Assembly (NCBI GenBank): GCA_028571685.1
Contig: CM053158.1
Span: 59,798,001 to 59,862,000, forward strand
DNA: 64,000 nucleotides
Reading direction: 5' to 3'
DNA from: Heterohyrax brucei
Lineage: Eukaryota; Chordata; Mammalia; Hyracoidea; Procaviidae
In this document: piece by piece, positions 1 through 11,090 of the stretch
How the letters are laid out: each line of letters begins with the position of its first letter
Position numbering within the stretch: position 1 is the stretch's first letter
The notes under the pieces: generated by a model
What the model saw: only the letters and a program-made list of their open reading frames with translations
Databases searched by the model: none
What the model was told of the DNA's origin: nothing
Made by a program: the position numbers and the translations under genes

Positions 1-485
1 GACCATTTTGCAACCCCACCAACAGTGTAGGAGGGTTCCACTTTCTCCACAGCTTCTCCAACATTTGTTGTTTTGTGTTTTCTGGATCATGGCCAATCTT
101 GTTGGGGTGAGATGGTATCTCATTGTTGTCTTGATTTGAATTTCTTTAATAACTAAAGATCGTGAACATGTCCACATGTGTTTTTTGGCTGCCTGGATCT
201 ACTCTTTAGTGAAGTGTCTGTCCATCTCCTTTGCCCATCACTTAATTGGATGGTTTATCTTCTTCTTGATATTTTGTAGTATCTTATAGATTATGGAGAT
301 CAGGCGTCGGTCTGACATAGAGTTGCCAAATATTTTTTCCCATTCTGTAGGTGTTCTTTTAATTCTATTAATAGAGTCTTTGGATGAGCAAAAGTGTTTG
401 ATTCTTAATAGTTCCCATTTATCTATTTTCTCTTCTGTTGATTGAGGTTTGTTTGACAGATTTTGGAGTCTGTCCTCATTGTATA

Positions 486-2367
486 TTAAAACTTTTCTTG
501 GATGAGCTTTATCGTTTTAGGTTTGATATTTAGGTCTTTAATCCAGTTGGAGTTGGTTTTTGTATAAGGTGTAAGATTTGGATCTTGATTCAGTTTACTG
601 CAGATGGATAACCAATTTTGCCAGCACCATTTGTTGAAGAGATTGTTTTTACCCCAGTTTAATGTTTTAGGGCCTTTGTCGAATATCAACTGTTCATAGG
701 CAGATGGTGTCATCTCTGGGGTGTCAATTCTGTTCCATTGATCGATCTGTCTGTTCTTGTACCAGTACCAGGCTGTTTTGACCACTGTGGCAGTGTAGTA
801 TGTTCTAAGGTCAGGTAATGAGAGGCCTCCCAGTGTGTTCTTCTTCTTTAGTAGTACCTTACTTATCCGGGGCTTCTTCCCTTTCCAAACAAAATTGGTG
901 ATTCGTTTCTCCATCTCATTAAAAAATGATGCTGGAACTTGTATTGGGATTGCATTATATAAATAAGTTACTTTGGGTAAAATAGACATTTTCACAATGT
1001 TAAGTCTTCCTATCCATGAGCAGGGTAGGTTTTTCCATTTATCTAAGTGTCTCTTAGTTTCTTGTAGTAAGGGCTTGTAGTTCTCTTTGTAAAGGTCTGT
1101 TGTTTCTCTGGTTAGATTAATTCCTAGGTATTTTATCTTCTTAGGGGCTATCGTAAATGGTATTGATTTAATAATTTCCTCCTTAACAGTCTCGTTGATA
1201 CTATAAAGGAAACCTATTGATTTACTTATGTTTATCTTGTATCCTGAAACTTTGCTGAACTCTTCTATCAGTTTCAGTAGCTTACTTATAGATTCCTTGG
1301 GGTTCTCTGCATATATAATCACATCATCTGCGAACAGGGAGATTTTAACTTCCTCTTTGCCGATGCAGATGCCCTTTATTTGTTCGTCTTGTCTAATTGC
1401 TCTGGCTAGAACTTCTAGCACAATGTTGAATAGGAGAGGTGACAGTGGGCATCCTTGTCTAGTTCCTGATCTCAGGGGAAAGTCTTTCAGTCTCTCTCCA
1501 TTCAGGATGATGTGGGCAATTGGCTTTGTATAAATGGCCCTTATTGTGTTGAGGAATTTGCCATCTATGCCCATTTTGCTAAGAGTTTTTAGCATGAATG
1601 GGTGTTGGACTTTATCAAATGCCTTTTCAGCATCAATGAACAAAATCAGGTGATCTTTGCCTTTTGTGTTATTTATGTGGTTAATCACATTAATTGTTTT
1701 CCTGATGTAGAACCAGCCTTGCATCCCTGGTATGAATCCCACTTGGTCATGATGGATTATTTTCTTGATATGTTGTTGTATTCTGTTGGCAAGAATTTTG
1801 TTGAAGATTTTTGCATCTAGGTTCATGAGTGATATCAGTCTGTAGTTCTCTGTCTTTGTTGGATCTTTCCCTGGCTTAGGTATCAGGGTTATGCTGGCTT
1901 CATAGAATGAGTTTGGGAGTACTCCATCCCTTTCTATACTGTGAAATAGTCTCAATAGTATTGGGGATAACTCTTCTCTAAATGCTTGGTAGAATTCTGC
2001 TGTGAAGCCATCTGGGCCCGGACTTTTTTTGGTTGGCAGTGTTTTGATGACCTTTTCAATCTCTTCCTTTGTGATGGGTTTATTAAGTTGTTCTGCTTCA
2101 CGTTGTGATAATTTGGGTAGGTGAATATGAGTCAAGGAATTGGTCCATTTCCCCTAGGTTTTCAAATTTGTTAGAGTACAGTCTTTCATAGTATTCTGTT
2201 ATGATATTTTTGATTTCTGTTGCATCTGTGGTGACAACTCCTCTCTCATTTCTAATTTGGGTTATTTGTTTCCTTTCCTGCTTTTCTTTAGTAAGTTCAG
2301 CCAGTGGTTTATCAATTTTGTTGATCTTTTCAAAAAAACAGCTTTTGGTCTTTTCAATTTTTTTCAA
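486..2367 (-). pseudogene. L1 ORF2, reverse transcriptase part, frame-broken
   Basis: Two overlapping minus-strand frames (2367-2098 and 2135-486) continue ORF2 after the nuclease. The 549-codon piece holds RT motifs in order: [54 protein letters not shown] and the catalytic [10 protein letters not shown]. The thumb and part of the C-terminal region follow. A stop after IQEKF at 486 is followed by out-of-frame ORF2 sequence. At least three frame breaks separate the nuclease, RT and Cys-rich parts, so no single functional protein is encoded. Confidence 0.92.
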
Positions 2368-2485
2368 TTGTTTTTCTATTCTCTAATTCATTTAGCTCTG
2401 CTCTAATCTTTATGATCTCATTTCTTCCTGTGTCCGAGGCGTTCCTCTGTTGTTCTCTTTCTACTTGTTCAAGCTGTAGAGATAG

Positions 2486-3433
2486 TTACTTGATTTGGTT
2501 TCTTTCTTCCTTCCCGATGTGTGCATTTATGGAGATAAACAGACCTCTGAGCACTGCTTGGGCTGTATCCCATAGGTTGTGGTAGGAAGTGTTTTTGTTC
2601 TCATTGGAATCCATGAATTTCTTTAATTCATCCTTGATTTCCTCTATAACCCATGTTTTTTGGAGCAAGATGTTGTTCAATTTCCAAGAGTTCCACTTTC
2701 TATCTATGTTTTTTCTGCTATTGATTTCAACTTTGATGGCTTTCTGATCTGAGAAGATGCTTTGCAGTAATTCAACGGTATGGATTTTGTTGAGCATTGC
2801 ATTATGGCCTATCACATGGTCAATTCTGGAGAATATTCCATGTGCACTGGAGAAAAAGGTGTAGTTGTCTGCTGATGGGTGGAAAGTTCTGTATATATCA
2901 ATGAGGTTTAGTTGGTTAATTGTGTCAATGAGGTCTTCTGTATCTTTGCTGAGCTTTTTTCTAGATGATCTGTCTAGTAATGAGAGTGGAGTGTTAAAGT
3001 CTCCCACTATTATGGTGGAGTCATCTAACTCTCTTTTGAGTGTATTCAGTGTTTCTTCGACATATTTAGGTGCTACGACATTAGGTGCATAAATATTTAA
3101 TATAGTTAAGTCTTGCTTGTGTACTGAACCTTTCAGCAATAAATAGTGTCCATGTTTGTCCACGATGGTGGATTTGACATGAAAATTGATTTTGTCTGAG
3201 ATTAGAATGGCCACCCCTGCTCTTCTTTGTTCATTGTTAGCTTGATATATATTCTTCCATCCTTTAATTTTCAGTTTGTTCCTGTCTTTAGGTCTCAAGT
3301 GAGTTTCTTGTAGACAACATATGGATAGGTCGTGTCTTTTGATCCAAGACGACACTCGGTGTCTCTTTACTGGAGCATTCAGTCCATTCACATTCAATGT
3401 AATTATTGATAGGTATGTGTTCACTGCTGCCAT
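2486..3433 (-). pseudogene. L1 ORF2, endonuclease domain (315-codon open part)
   Basis: Apurinic-like endonuclease that nicks target DNA for target-primed reverse transcription. Starts MAAVNTYLSIITLNVNGLN, with the catalytic Asn. Then come QETH (Glu), the GDFNT block (Asp, Asn), FSRIDHV and finally FSDQKAI. In active L1 nucleases the last motif is SDH; here the codon at 2746-2744 is CAG (Gln), while the older neighbour L1 keeps CAT. The frame stops at 2486, well short of the roughly 1275-codon ORF2. The element therefore looks unable to supply its own ORF2 function. Confidence 0.9.
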
Positions 3434-3849
3434 TGTGATATGTTTATTTTTATGTTGATGTTTTCTCTGTTGTTCTTATTAGTCTGTTCTGGGACACTCT
3501 TTTTTGTGAGTTGATTTTTCACCTTTTTCAGAGCTGGTTTTATAGTTGTTGAGACTCGTGTGTTAGATTTCTTGAAATGGTATGATACATCTTTGTCGTG
3601 CTTTACAGCTGCCCCTATGAACCCCCTTAATAAACTATTTATAAACCCAATTTTAATTACTACCAGTCTTGTCATCTTCCTCTCCATCTGGAAGGACTAT
3701 AACGAGTGTAGTACATCCCTCTTTTATTATGATGACACCATAGTTTTCACGATGATCACTGGATTGCTTCTTTCCAAATCAAAGCTGTGATTTACTTTGA
3801 AGCCTTCCCTAAATAAGTATTGAGTAGTGTGTTGTTCTAAAATATAAAG
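3434..3849 (-). other. L1 #1 inter-ORF spacer with an 88-codon ORF
   Basis: About 416 bp separate ORF1 and ORF2, far longer than the 63 bp of human L1. A minus-strand ORF (3687-3421, starting MERKMTRLVVIKIGF, basic, ending INISQWQQ) spans most of it and overlaps the ORF2 start by 13 bp in another frame. The homologous spacer of the older L1 #2 begins MEKKLIRLVVKIGF but then meets a stop. Coding status is unproven. Confidence 0.5.
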
Positions 3850-4809
3850 TTAGTGGTTTCGTTCTTCTAAGCCAAAGCCAAGAACTTCTTTCAATATTTC
3901 TTGTACTTTGGGTTTGGTTTTTACAAAGTCTCTGAGTTTCTGTTTATCTGGGAATGTCTTAATTTCATTTTTGTATTTGAAAGATAGTTTTGCAGGATAT
4001 ATAATTCTTGGTTGGAAGTTCTTCTCCTTCAAGACTTTGAATGTGTTGTGCCACTGTCTCCGTACCAGCATGGTTTCTGCTGAGAAATCTGACGAGAGCC
4101 TACAGGGTTTCCCTCTGAATGTTAGCTTTGCCTTGAGTCTTGCTGCCTTTAAGAGTTGCTGCTTATGTTTCATTTTGTTAAGCTTGATTATAATATGTCT
4201 TGGAGTCTTTCTTTTGAGATCTATATTGAGTGGCGTACGATATGCATCTGAGATGTCTATATTCTCTTCCTTCATGATTTCTGGGAAGTTTTCTTTCAGC
4301 AGCTCAGCAACAATACTCTCTGTGTTCTCAGATGTCTCACCCTGTTCAGGGACTCCAATTAATCGAAGGTTGTTCCTCTTAATACAGTCCCACATGCGTT
4401 TTAATGTTTCTTCATTTTTCTTGTTTCTTTTTTCTGATTTCTGCTCAGAGACGCTGGCATCAGTAGCTCTGTCTTCCAAGTCAGAAATTCTTTTTTCCAT
4501 TTGTTCCATTCTGTTTTCTTGGCTTTGCATGGAAGTTTCTATGTCTTTGATTTTCTTCTTGATCTGTTGGATTTCAGAGTACTGGTGTTCCATCAGATTG
4601 AACAACTTGCTTAATTTTTCATTTTGTTCTGCTGCATTTTGTATAAGGTCTAGAAGGGCTCTGTATATAATCAATTTGTATTCATTTCCTGATGCTTTCA
4701 TAAAAGTTTCTTCATCTGGAAAACTCCTTGGTTGCTTTATTTGGGAGCCTTCTGAAGCCATGAGCGATTGCTTGTATGCCACAATTGTCTGTTGCTTTTT
4801 GGGTCCCAT
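3850..4809 (-). CDS. L1 ORF1 protein, intact (319 aa)
   Basis: RNA-binding, nucleic-acid-chaperone protein of the L1 RNP (family role: trimer coating L1 RNA). Starts MGPKKQQTIVAYKQ. A heptad-rich coiled coil spans about residues 60-130 (IQQIKKKIKDIETSM, RISDLEDRA). The RRM begins near NLRLIGVPE, and the C-terminal domain follows, with AARLKAKLTFRGKPCRL and FSAETMLVRRQW. Human ORF1p is 338 aa, so the length is close. No stop or frameshift. The Met directly before GPKK begins the domain order expected of the family, and ORF2 follows 416 bp downstream in the same L1. Confidence 0.92.
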   Translation of the reverse strand: MGPKKQQTIVAYKQSLMASEGSQIKQPRSFPDEETFMKASGNEYKLIIYRALLDLIQNAAEQNEKLSKLFNLMEHQYSEIQQIKKKIKDIETSMQSQENRMEQMEKRISDLEDRATDASVSEQKSEKRNKKNEETLKRMWDCIKRNNLRLIGVPEQGETSENTESIVAELLKENFPEIMKEENIDISDAYRTPLNIDLKRKTPRHIIIKLNKMKHKQQLLKAARLKAKLTFRGKPCRLSSDFSAETMLVRRQWHNTFKVLKEKNFQPRIIYPAKLSFKYKNEIKTFPDKQKLRDFVKTKPKVQEILKEVLGFGLEERNH

Positions 4810-5808
4810 GTGAGTATATAGAAGCTGGAAGAGGTACTGTGAGGATGGATTGCAAATGTTTCTCTAGGCTGTCTTCAAATGTAAAGCAAAAGGTATCTGA
4901 CCAGTTCACAAGTCAGTTAAGTTTTCAGGTGTAGAGGTCCCTCTTCTCATCTGACAAAGTAAGTGCCACTATATCCAACCCCAGATGATAAGAAACTAGT
5001 TCAGAATATAGCAATGCTACTGCCCTGTTGGCCTCTGCTGACAGGGTCTAGCCTTAGCCAACACTGCGTGGAGTACTGGTTTTGTGATAGAAAAGCGCTC
5101 TCCTGTGGGCAGGCTCTGGCCCCCAAGCTAAGAATTAGGTCCATCTGCGGCCACCGTACCCAAGATGGCGTCCTCCACACAGACAGCAGACAGAGGGGCT
5201 AAAGGTGCCGAGAGGCAGTGATTCCTCTGCTTCTGTTGCAGGGCCCCCAATGCAGGCAGCACTGTGGAAAATCACTACTTCTCTGACAGAGAAGCGCTGT
5301 CCCGTTTGCAGGAACTGGCTCCCAGGCTAAGAACGAGGTCCCGCTAAAATCTTGGTACCAACATGGCGTCCTGCATCCTGACTGCGGAGCTCCGCACAAA
5401 CCCCGCTGAGGCAGCTGCAAAACGAAAGGCTCAACGTGACTAGATTAACAGAGTCCTGAGCCTGGCTCTCAGAATATGGAAATTTCGCCTGCCTATCCCC
5501 CCAGCAGCGCGTCTGAGTCCAGCCGCCAGGCAAGACCCAGCTCTGCCCGCCAGCCGAGACAGAGGAAAAAAAGTCAAAATGGTGTGTTTACCTTCCATCC
5601 TTGAGAGCCGGGGGTAGCCAGGAGCGGGAGTCAGCGAAAGAGAGGAGGTTTTTCGCTGAGTGGTATGAAGTCCCAATTAACAGCTCTGTGGCGTGTCCTG
5701 AGGCTGATTAGGTGATCAGAAAGCTCTGTTTGATTGTCAGTTCAGGTCTTGGTTTCCAGAGGGATATATGGAGACGTGTGCTTAGTCGGCCATCTTGACT
5801 CCACCCCC
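4810..5808 (-). promoter_or_regulatory. L1 #1 5' UTR / internal promoter with duplicated monomer
   Basis: GC- and CpG-richer than its surroundings. It begins (right end) with CAAGATGGC at 5797-5789, the YY1-type motif found at L1 starts. Two imperfect repeats about 199 bp apart share AGCGCT at 5094 and 5293, followed by similar GGC-TC-CAAGCTAAGAA-GGTCC and ATGGCGTCCT blocks. L1 5' UTRs act as RNA polymerase II promoters (family knowledge); activity here is inferred. Confidence 0.75.
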
Positions 5809-5809
5809 T

Positions 5810-7195
5810 GGTTGGTAGTTTTTTTGATGACTGTTTCAATCTCTTTCTTTGTGGTGGGTTTATGAAGTTGTTCTGCTTCACTTTGCAATAATTTTGGTAA
5901 GTGGTATGAATCAAGGAATTTGTCCATTTCCTCTAGGTTTTCAAATTTGTTAGAGTACAGTCTTTCATAATATTCTGTTATGGTATTTTGGATTTCTGAT
6001 GGATCTGTTGTGACAATTTCCCTCTCATTTCTTATTTGGGTTAATTTGTTTCCTGTTTTTCTTTAGTAAGTTTAGCCAATGGTTTGTCAATTTTGTTGAT
6101 CTTTTCAAAAAACTAGCTTTTGGTCTTTTCAGTTTTTTCAATTGGTCTTCTCTTCTCTAATTCACTTAGTTCTGCTCTAATCTTTATGATCTGGTTTCGT
6201 CTGATGCCTGAGGGGTTCCTCTGTTTTTCTCTCTCTACTTGTTCAAGTTGTAGGGTTAGATCTTTGGTTTAGGTTCTTTCTTCCTTCCAGATGTGTGCAT
6301 TTATGGAGATAAACTGATCTCTGAGCACTGCTGTGGCTGTATCCCATAGGTTCTGGTAGGAAGTGTTTTCATTCTCCTTGGAATCCATAAATTTCTTTAT
6401 TTCATTCTTGATTTCTTCTACAACCCATGTTTTTTTTGAGCAAGGTATTGTTCAGTTTCCATGAATTCCACTTTTTTTTTTTGCTACTGATTTTGACTTT
6501 AATGGCTTTATGATCTGAGAATATGCTTTGCAATAATTCAATGGTATGGATTTTATTGAGATTTACTTTATGTCCTAACACATGGTCTATTCTGGAAAAT
6601 GTTGCATGTGCACTGGAGAAGTCGGTGTAGTTATCTGCTGATGGACAGAAAGTTCTGTATATGTCAGTGAGGTCTAGTTGCTTAATTGCAGCAGTAAGAT
6701 CATTTGTATCTTTATTGAGCTTTTTTCTAGACAATCCATCCAATATTGAGAGTGGAGTGTTGAAGTCTCTCACTATTATTGTGGAGTGATCTGTCTCATT
6801 TTTTAATGTAGTTGGTGTTTCTTTGATGTATCTAGATGCTCTAGTATTGGGTGCATAAATATTTAATATTGTTAAGTCCTGCTTGTCACTGAACCTTTCA
6901 GCAATAGTGTCATCCTTGTCCACGATGATAGATTTTACATTAAAATCGATTTTATCTGAGACTAGTATTGCCACACCTGCTCTTCTTTGTGTATTGTTAG
7001 CTTTATATGTATTCTCCCATCATTTAATTTTCAGTTTGTTCATACCTTTAAGTCTAAGGTGAGTTTCTTGTAAGCAACATACGGATAGTTTGTGTCTTTG
7101 GATCCAAGATGCCACTCATTGTCTCTTTATTGGAGTGTTCAGTCCATTCACATTCATTGTAATTATTGATAGGTATGTGTTCAGTGCTGTCATTG
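5810..7195 (-). pseudogene. L1 #2 ORF2 N-terminal remnant (endonuclease)
   Basis: The longest open piece, 6974-6402, carries a mutated nuclease block (RDFNT instead of GDFNT), FSRIDHVLGHK and an intact FSDHKAI catalytic-His motif. Stops and indels elsewhere. At 5809 it runs into the 5' end of L1 #1. Confidence 0.85.
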
Positions 7196-7619
7196 TGTTA
7201 AGTTTGTTTTTGTGTTGATGTTTTGTCTGTTGTTCTTATTTATCTGTTCTGGGACATTCTTCTTTATGAGTTGATTTTTCACCTTTTTCAGTGTAGGTTT
7301 TAAGGTTGTTAAGACTCCTGTATTATATTTATTGATTTGATATGCTGCATCTTTATTTTCCTTTGCAGCTGCCCTGTGATCCCCCTTAAAAGTCTATGCT
7401 TAAACCCAATTTTAACTACAAGTCTTATTAACTTCTTCTCCATCTGGAAGGACTATAACAACTGTAGTACATCCCTCTTTTTAATGTGATGACATCATAG
7501 TTTTCATGATATGATCAGTGGATCATTCTTTGAATATTACATCTTTGAGTTTGGAGCCTTCCCTAACTTAGTAGGTTTCTGGATGATGTGTCCTGTATTT
7601 CCTCCTAAAATTTAAAATT

Positions 7620-8627
7620 AATGGTTTTGTTATTCTAAGCCAAGAGCTTCTTTCAGTATTTCTTGTAGATTTGGTTTGGTTTTTACAAAGTCTCTGAGTT
7701 TCTATTTATTTGTGAATGTCTTGATTTCATTTTTGTATTTGAAAGATAGTTTTGCTGAATATATAATTCTTGGTTAGAAGTTCTTCTCCTGCAAGGTTTT
7801 GAATGCATCATCCCACTGTCTCCATGCCAGCATCGTTTCTGCTGAGAAATCTGACAAAAGCCTACAGGGTTTCCCTCTGAATGTTAGCTTTGCTTTGAGT
7901 CTTGCTGCCTTTAAGAGTTTCTGCTTGTGTTTCATTTTGTTGAGCTTGATTATAATATGTCTTGGAGTCTTTCTTTTGGGATCTATATTGAGTGGGGGTT
8001 GATATGCTTCTTGGATATCTATATTCTCTTCTTTCATGATTTCTGGGAAGCTTTCTGTCAGCAGCTGAGCCACAATATTCTCTGTGTTCTCAGGTGTCTC
8101 ACCCTATTCAGGAACTCCAATTAATCATTGTTCCTCTTAATAGAGTCCCACATGCTTCTTAATACTTCTTCATTTTTCTTGTTTCTTTTTTTGTGATTTC
8201 TCCTCATTGATGCTGGAGTCAGGCGCTCTGTTTTCCAAGTCAGAAAGTCTATTTTCCATTTGTTCAATTCTGTTTTATTGGCTTTGAACCGAATTTTCTC
8301 TTTGATTTTGTTATTGATCTACTGGATTTGAGAGTACTGGTGTTCCATCAGATCAAACAGCTTGCTTAATTTTTCATTTTGCTCAGCTGCATTTTGTATA
8401 AGTTCTAGGAGGGCTCTATAAATAATTCTTTTGTACTTGCCCTCTGATGGATTTAGAAAGGCTTCTTCATCTGGGAAGCTCTTTGGATCTTTCTGTTGTG
8501 GGCCTTCTGAAGCCATAGGTGAATTCTTCCTAATGTCCTTTTCCACAGTTTGTTGCTGGAGGTTGTTTTGTTTCTCTGATGTTACTTTAACAGGGTCAAA
8601 GCTCAGCCTGAGAAAGAAGTTGATCAC
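7620..8627 (-). pseudogene. L1 #2 ORF1 remnant
   Basis: Broken into pieces: 8627-8319 (PMASEGPQQKDPKSFPDEEA and a coiled-coil start) and 8073-7774 (SFPEIMKEENIDI through SDFSAETMLAWRQWDD). They align with residues 20-90 and about 165-265 of the intact ORF1 of L1 #1. Frameshifts and stops separate the pieces. Confidence 0.85.
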
Positions 8628-8639
8628 TAGATACCTCTA

Positions 8640-9485
8640 TGTACTCCAGTAACTTGGCTCAGTGGAATCTCTGGGGTAGCGGACTCCATGTCCTGATTGG
8701 CTAAGACTCAGCCTCACTTACAGAGTCACTGGGGAGTCATCAGCTGACTCTATAATGTGAGACAGTAAAGGCTGGTAGAGAAACCATCCAGATGCACGGC
8801 AGTTATTTCTGTATTGTAAGGTAAAGGGTATCTGACAGCTTCTAAAATTAGTTAGGCTTTCGGGTGTGTAAGTCCCTCTTCCTAGCTGGCAGTGTATGCA
8901 CCTCTATATCAAAGAATGCCTTACTGCCGGAAAAGTGCTCTCTGGGCAGGCACTGCCTCCCAGTCTGGGAATCAGGTCCAGCTGAGGCCTCTGTATAGGA
9001 AAATCTGCCTCCCAGTGAATCAAGATGGTGTCCAGCAGAAGCTCCCCTGCCTGACTCGGAAAAGGCTACACAATGGAGGAGATCTAGAGACTTCAAGAGA
9101 TAGAGAGAGCTTAGAGGCATCGAGCTGCACAGACCCCAAGGCCAGGCTCTCAAAACGTGGTGACGCTGCTTGCCGATTTCATCATCAGTGCCTGAGCCCC
9201 ACTGCCAGTCACCTCAGCCCCACCCTGCTGGTCAAGACAGAGAAAAAAAGTCAAAATGGTGATTCACGTTCAGTCCTCGAGAGCCAGGACTCAATAAGGG
9301 GGGGGGAGTCAGTGAAAGATAAGCAGCTGCCTGCTCAGTAGTATGTAGACCAAATAGACAGCCCTATGCCATGTCCTAGGGCTCACTAGGTGTCCAGAAG
9401 GCTCCATTTAATTATCAGTTCAGGCTTAGGTTTCTAAAGGGATTTAGGGAGAAATTTGTTTAGTCCGCCATCTTGACTATGCCTC
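8640..9485 (-). promoter_or_regulatory. L1 #2 5' UTR
   Basis: Homologous to the L1 #1 5' UTR, shown by the GTCAAAATGGTG block near 9250 and AGTGCTCTCTGGGCAGGC near 8930. It has one clear monomer plus a partial second one. A run of G lies at 9299-9306. Ancient and presumably inactive. Confidence 0.7.
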
Positions 9486-11090
9486 CATTGCCTCGTTTTC
9501 AATGGTGTACCACAGCTAACATAATTACTCCCCTACTGATAGGTATTTAGCTTCTTTTCAGTATTTTACTGTCACAAACAGCGTAGCACTGAAAACCACA
9601 GCCATCAAAACACTGCCCAAATTGGCAGCCAACTCTTTCGCACAACCTCCACTCTTAATGTATCCCTTTAGGATAAATTTGTAGGAGTGGATTTTGTGGT
9701 CAATCTGCAGGCACATTATTAAGACTGGTGAGGTTTATCAATTTTATTGATCTTCTGTAAGAATTGGCTTTTAGTTTCATTGATTTCCCCCATTTCTCAT
9801 CCTCATTTTCACTGATTTTTCTCCAATTTCTATTATTTCTTTTCTTCTGCTAGACTTAGGCTTACATAGCTCTTTTTCTTTTTTAATACACAAGTTAAAT
9901 ACTATGAATTTCTCTCTGAAGAGTGTTTTATTGAATCCCACAAAGTTTAGTAAATTGTATTTTCTTTTAGTTCAAAATGTTTTTAAATTTCTCTTGAGAC
10001 TTCCTCCTTGACCCATACATTATTTAGAATTGTGTTGTTTCACATCTGACTATTCTGGGATTTCTCTGATACCGTTCTGTATTGACTGCCGGTTTAATTC
10101 CATTGTGGTCTGGAAGCATATTTTGTATGATTTCTATTCTTTAAAATTTTTTGTGTGTTTATGGCCAGAATAGTCTGTTTTGGGGAATACTCTACATAAA
10201 CTTCAGAAGAATGTGTCCTCTGCTATTGTTGCATGAACTACTCTATAAATCTCAATTACACACAGTTGATTGATGATGATGTTCAGTGCAATTATCTCCT
10301 TACTAATTCTCTGCTTTTGGATATCTTACTGATAGAAGGGTGTTGAAGTCTTCAAGTCTGACAGTGGATTTCTCTATTTCTCTTTGTAGTTCTATGCATT
10401 TTGTCTTAAATATTTGAATATATTATTGCCAGATGCAAATGCATTATGGCTTCTGGGAGAATTAATCCCCTTATCTTTGTGGTTGTTGTTAGGTGCCACA
10501 GAGTCAATTCTGACTTAAAGCAATGACAGAACAAAACAGTACCTGGTCCTGCACCATGCCCACAATCGTTATGCTTGAGACGATTGTGGCAGCCATTGTA
10601 TCGATTCATCTCATTAAGGTTCTTCCTCTTTTTCAGTAATCCTCTACTTTACCAAGAATGGTGTCCTTCTCCAGGGATTTATCCTTCCTGACTACATGTC
10701 CAAAATGTGTAAGGTGTAGTCTTGCCATCTTTGCTTCTAAGGAGCACTCTGGCTGCTCTTTTTCCAGGACAGATTTGATTGTTTATCATTATGTAATGCT
10801 CCTTTTCCTTATTCTGAAGTCTGCTTTGTCTAAAACTAATCTAGCTACTCTAGCTTTGCATTGACTAGCATTAGTATGGCATACTATTCTCCATTCTTGT
10901 ACTTTTAGTCTATGTGTGTCTTTATATTTAAAGTGAATTTCTTGTAGACAATGTGTAGTTGAATTTTATTCTTCTATCCACTCTGATAGTCTGTCTTTTG
11001 ATTGATATATTTACAGCATAAATATTTAGTTATTATTTTTTATGATATTTGATTGTGTTTTTGGTGAAAGTTTACACAGTAAATTATGTT
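9486..11090 (-). mobile_element. Old L1 fragments, interrupted by an RTE 3' end
   Basis: 9510-9730 resembles an L1 3'-end segment on the minus strand (ACTGATAGGTATTTAG, GTAGGAGTGGA). From 9735 the sequence matches ORF2 nuclease DNA (TTTATCAATTTTATTGATCTTCT, TTGAATCCCACAAAGTTT). It resumes after an RTE insertion at about 10790 and ends near 11090. No open frame remains. Confidence 0.75.
10478..10790 (-). mobile_element. RTE LINE 3'-end fragment
   Basis: Begins (as the reversed 3' tail) GTTGTTGTTAGGTGCCACAG and continues through CACAATCGTTATGCTTGAG, the block also seen at 61470 and 12990, and GTCTTGCCATCTTTGCTTCTAA (C-terminal RTE ORF codons on the minus strand). 5'-truncated and inserted in the old L1. 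Confidence 0.8.

Larger units (their letters stand above)
1..5808 (-). mobile_element. L1 element #1, near full length, cut by window edge at its 3' end
   Basis: The order on the minus strand is 5' UTR (5808-4810), ORF1 (4809-3850), a spacer of about 416 bp, then ORF2 (3433 to the window edge). Bases 1-480 still match the L1 ORF2 C-terminal Cys-rich region, so about 0.4 kb of ORF2 and the 3' UTR lie outside. The 5' end carries the usual L1 motif CAAGATGGC. At 5809 the sequence switches abruptly to the middle of a second L1 ORF2, so this copy is the younger, inserted element. ORF1 is open throughout, which suggests a fairly recent insertion. Confidence 0.93.
5809..9485 (-). mobile_element. L1 element #2, older 5' half, interrupted by L1 #1
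   Basis: The same family order as L1 #1: 5' UTR (9485 to about 8640), ORF1 remnants, spacer (about 7600-7200), ORF2 nuclease and the start of RT. The 5' end motif CAAGATGGC is at 9475-9467. The element breaks off at 5809 inside ORF2, at the point that aligns with about 2030 of L1 #1. Its missing 3' half should lie beyond the left edge of the window, on the far side of L1 #1. Confidence 0.9.

Noticed and set aside
1228-1820. Plus-strand ORFs of 101 and 72 codons
   Set aside because: They are the antisense of the L1 ORF2 RT frame and carry no domain of their own.
3908-4813. 301-codon plus-strand ORF
   Set aside because: It is the exact antisense of the intact L1 ORF1 at 3850-4809. A long open antisense is a by-product of codon composition.
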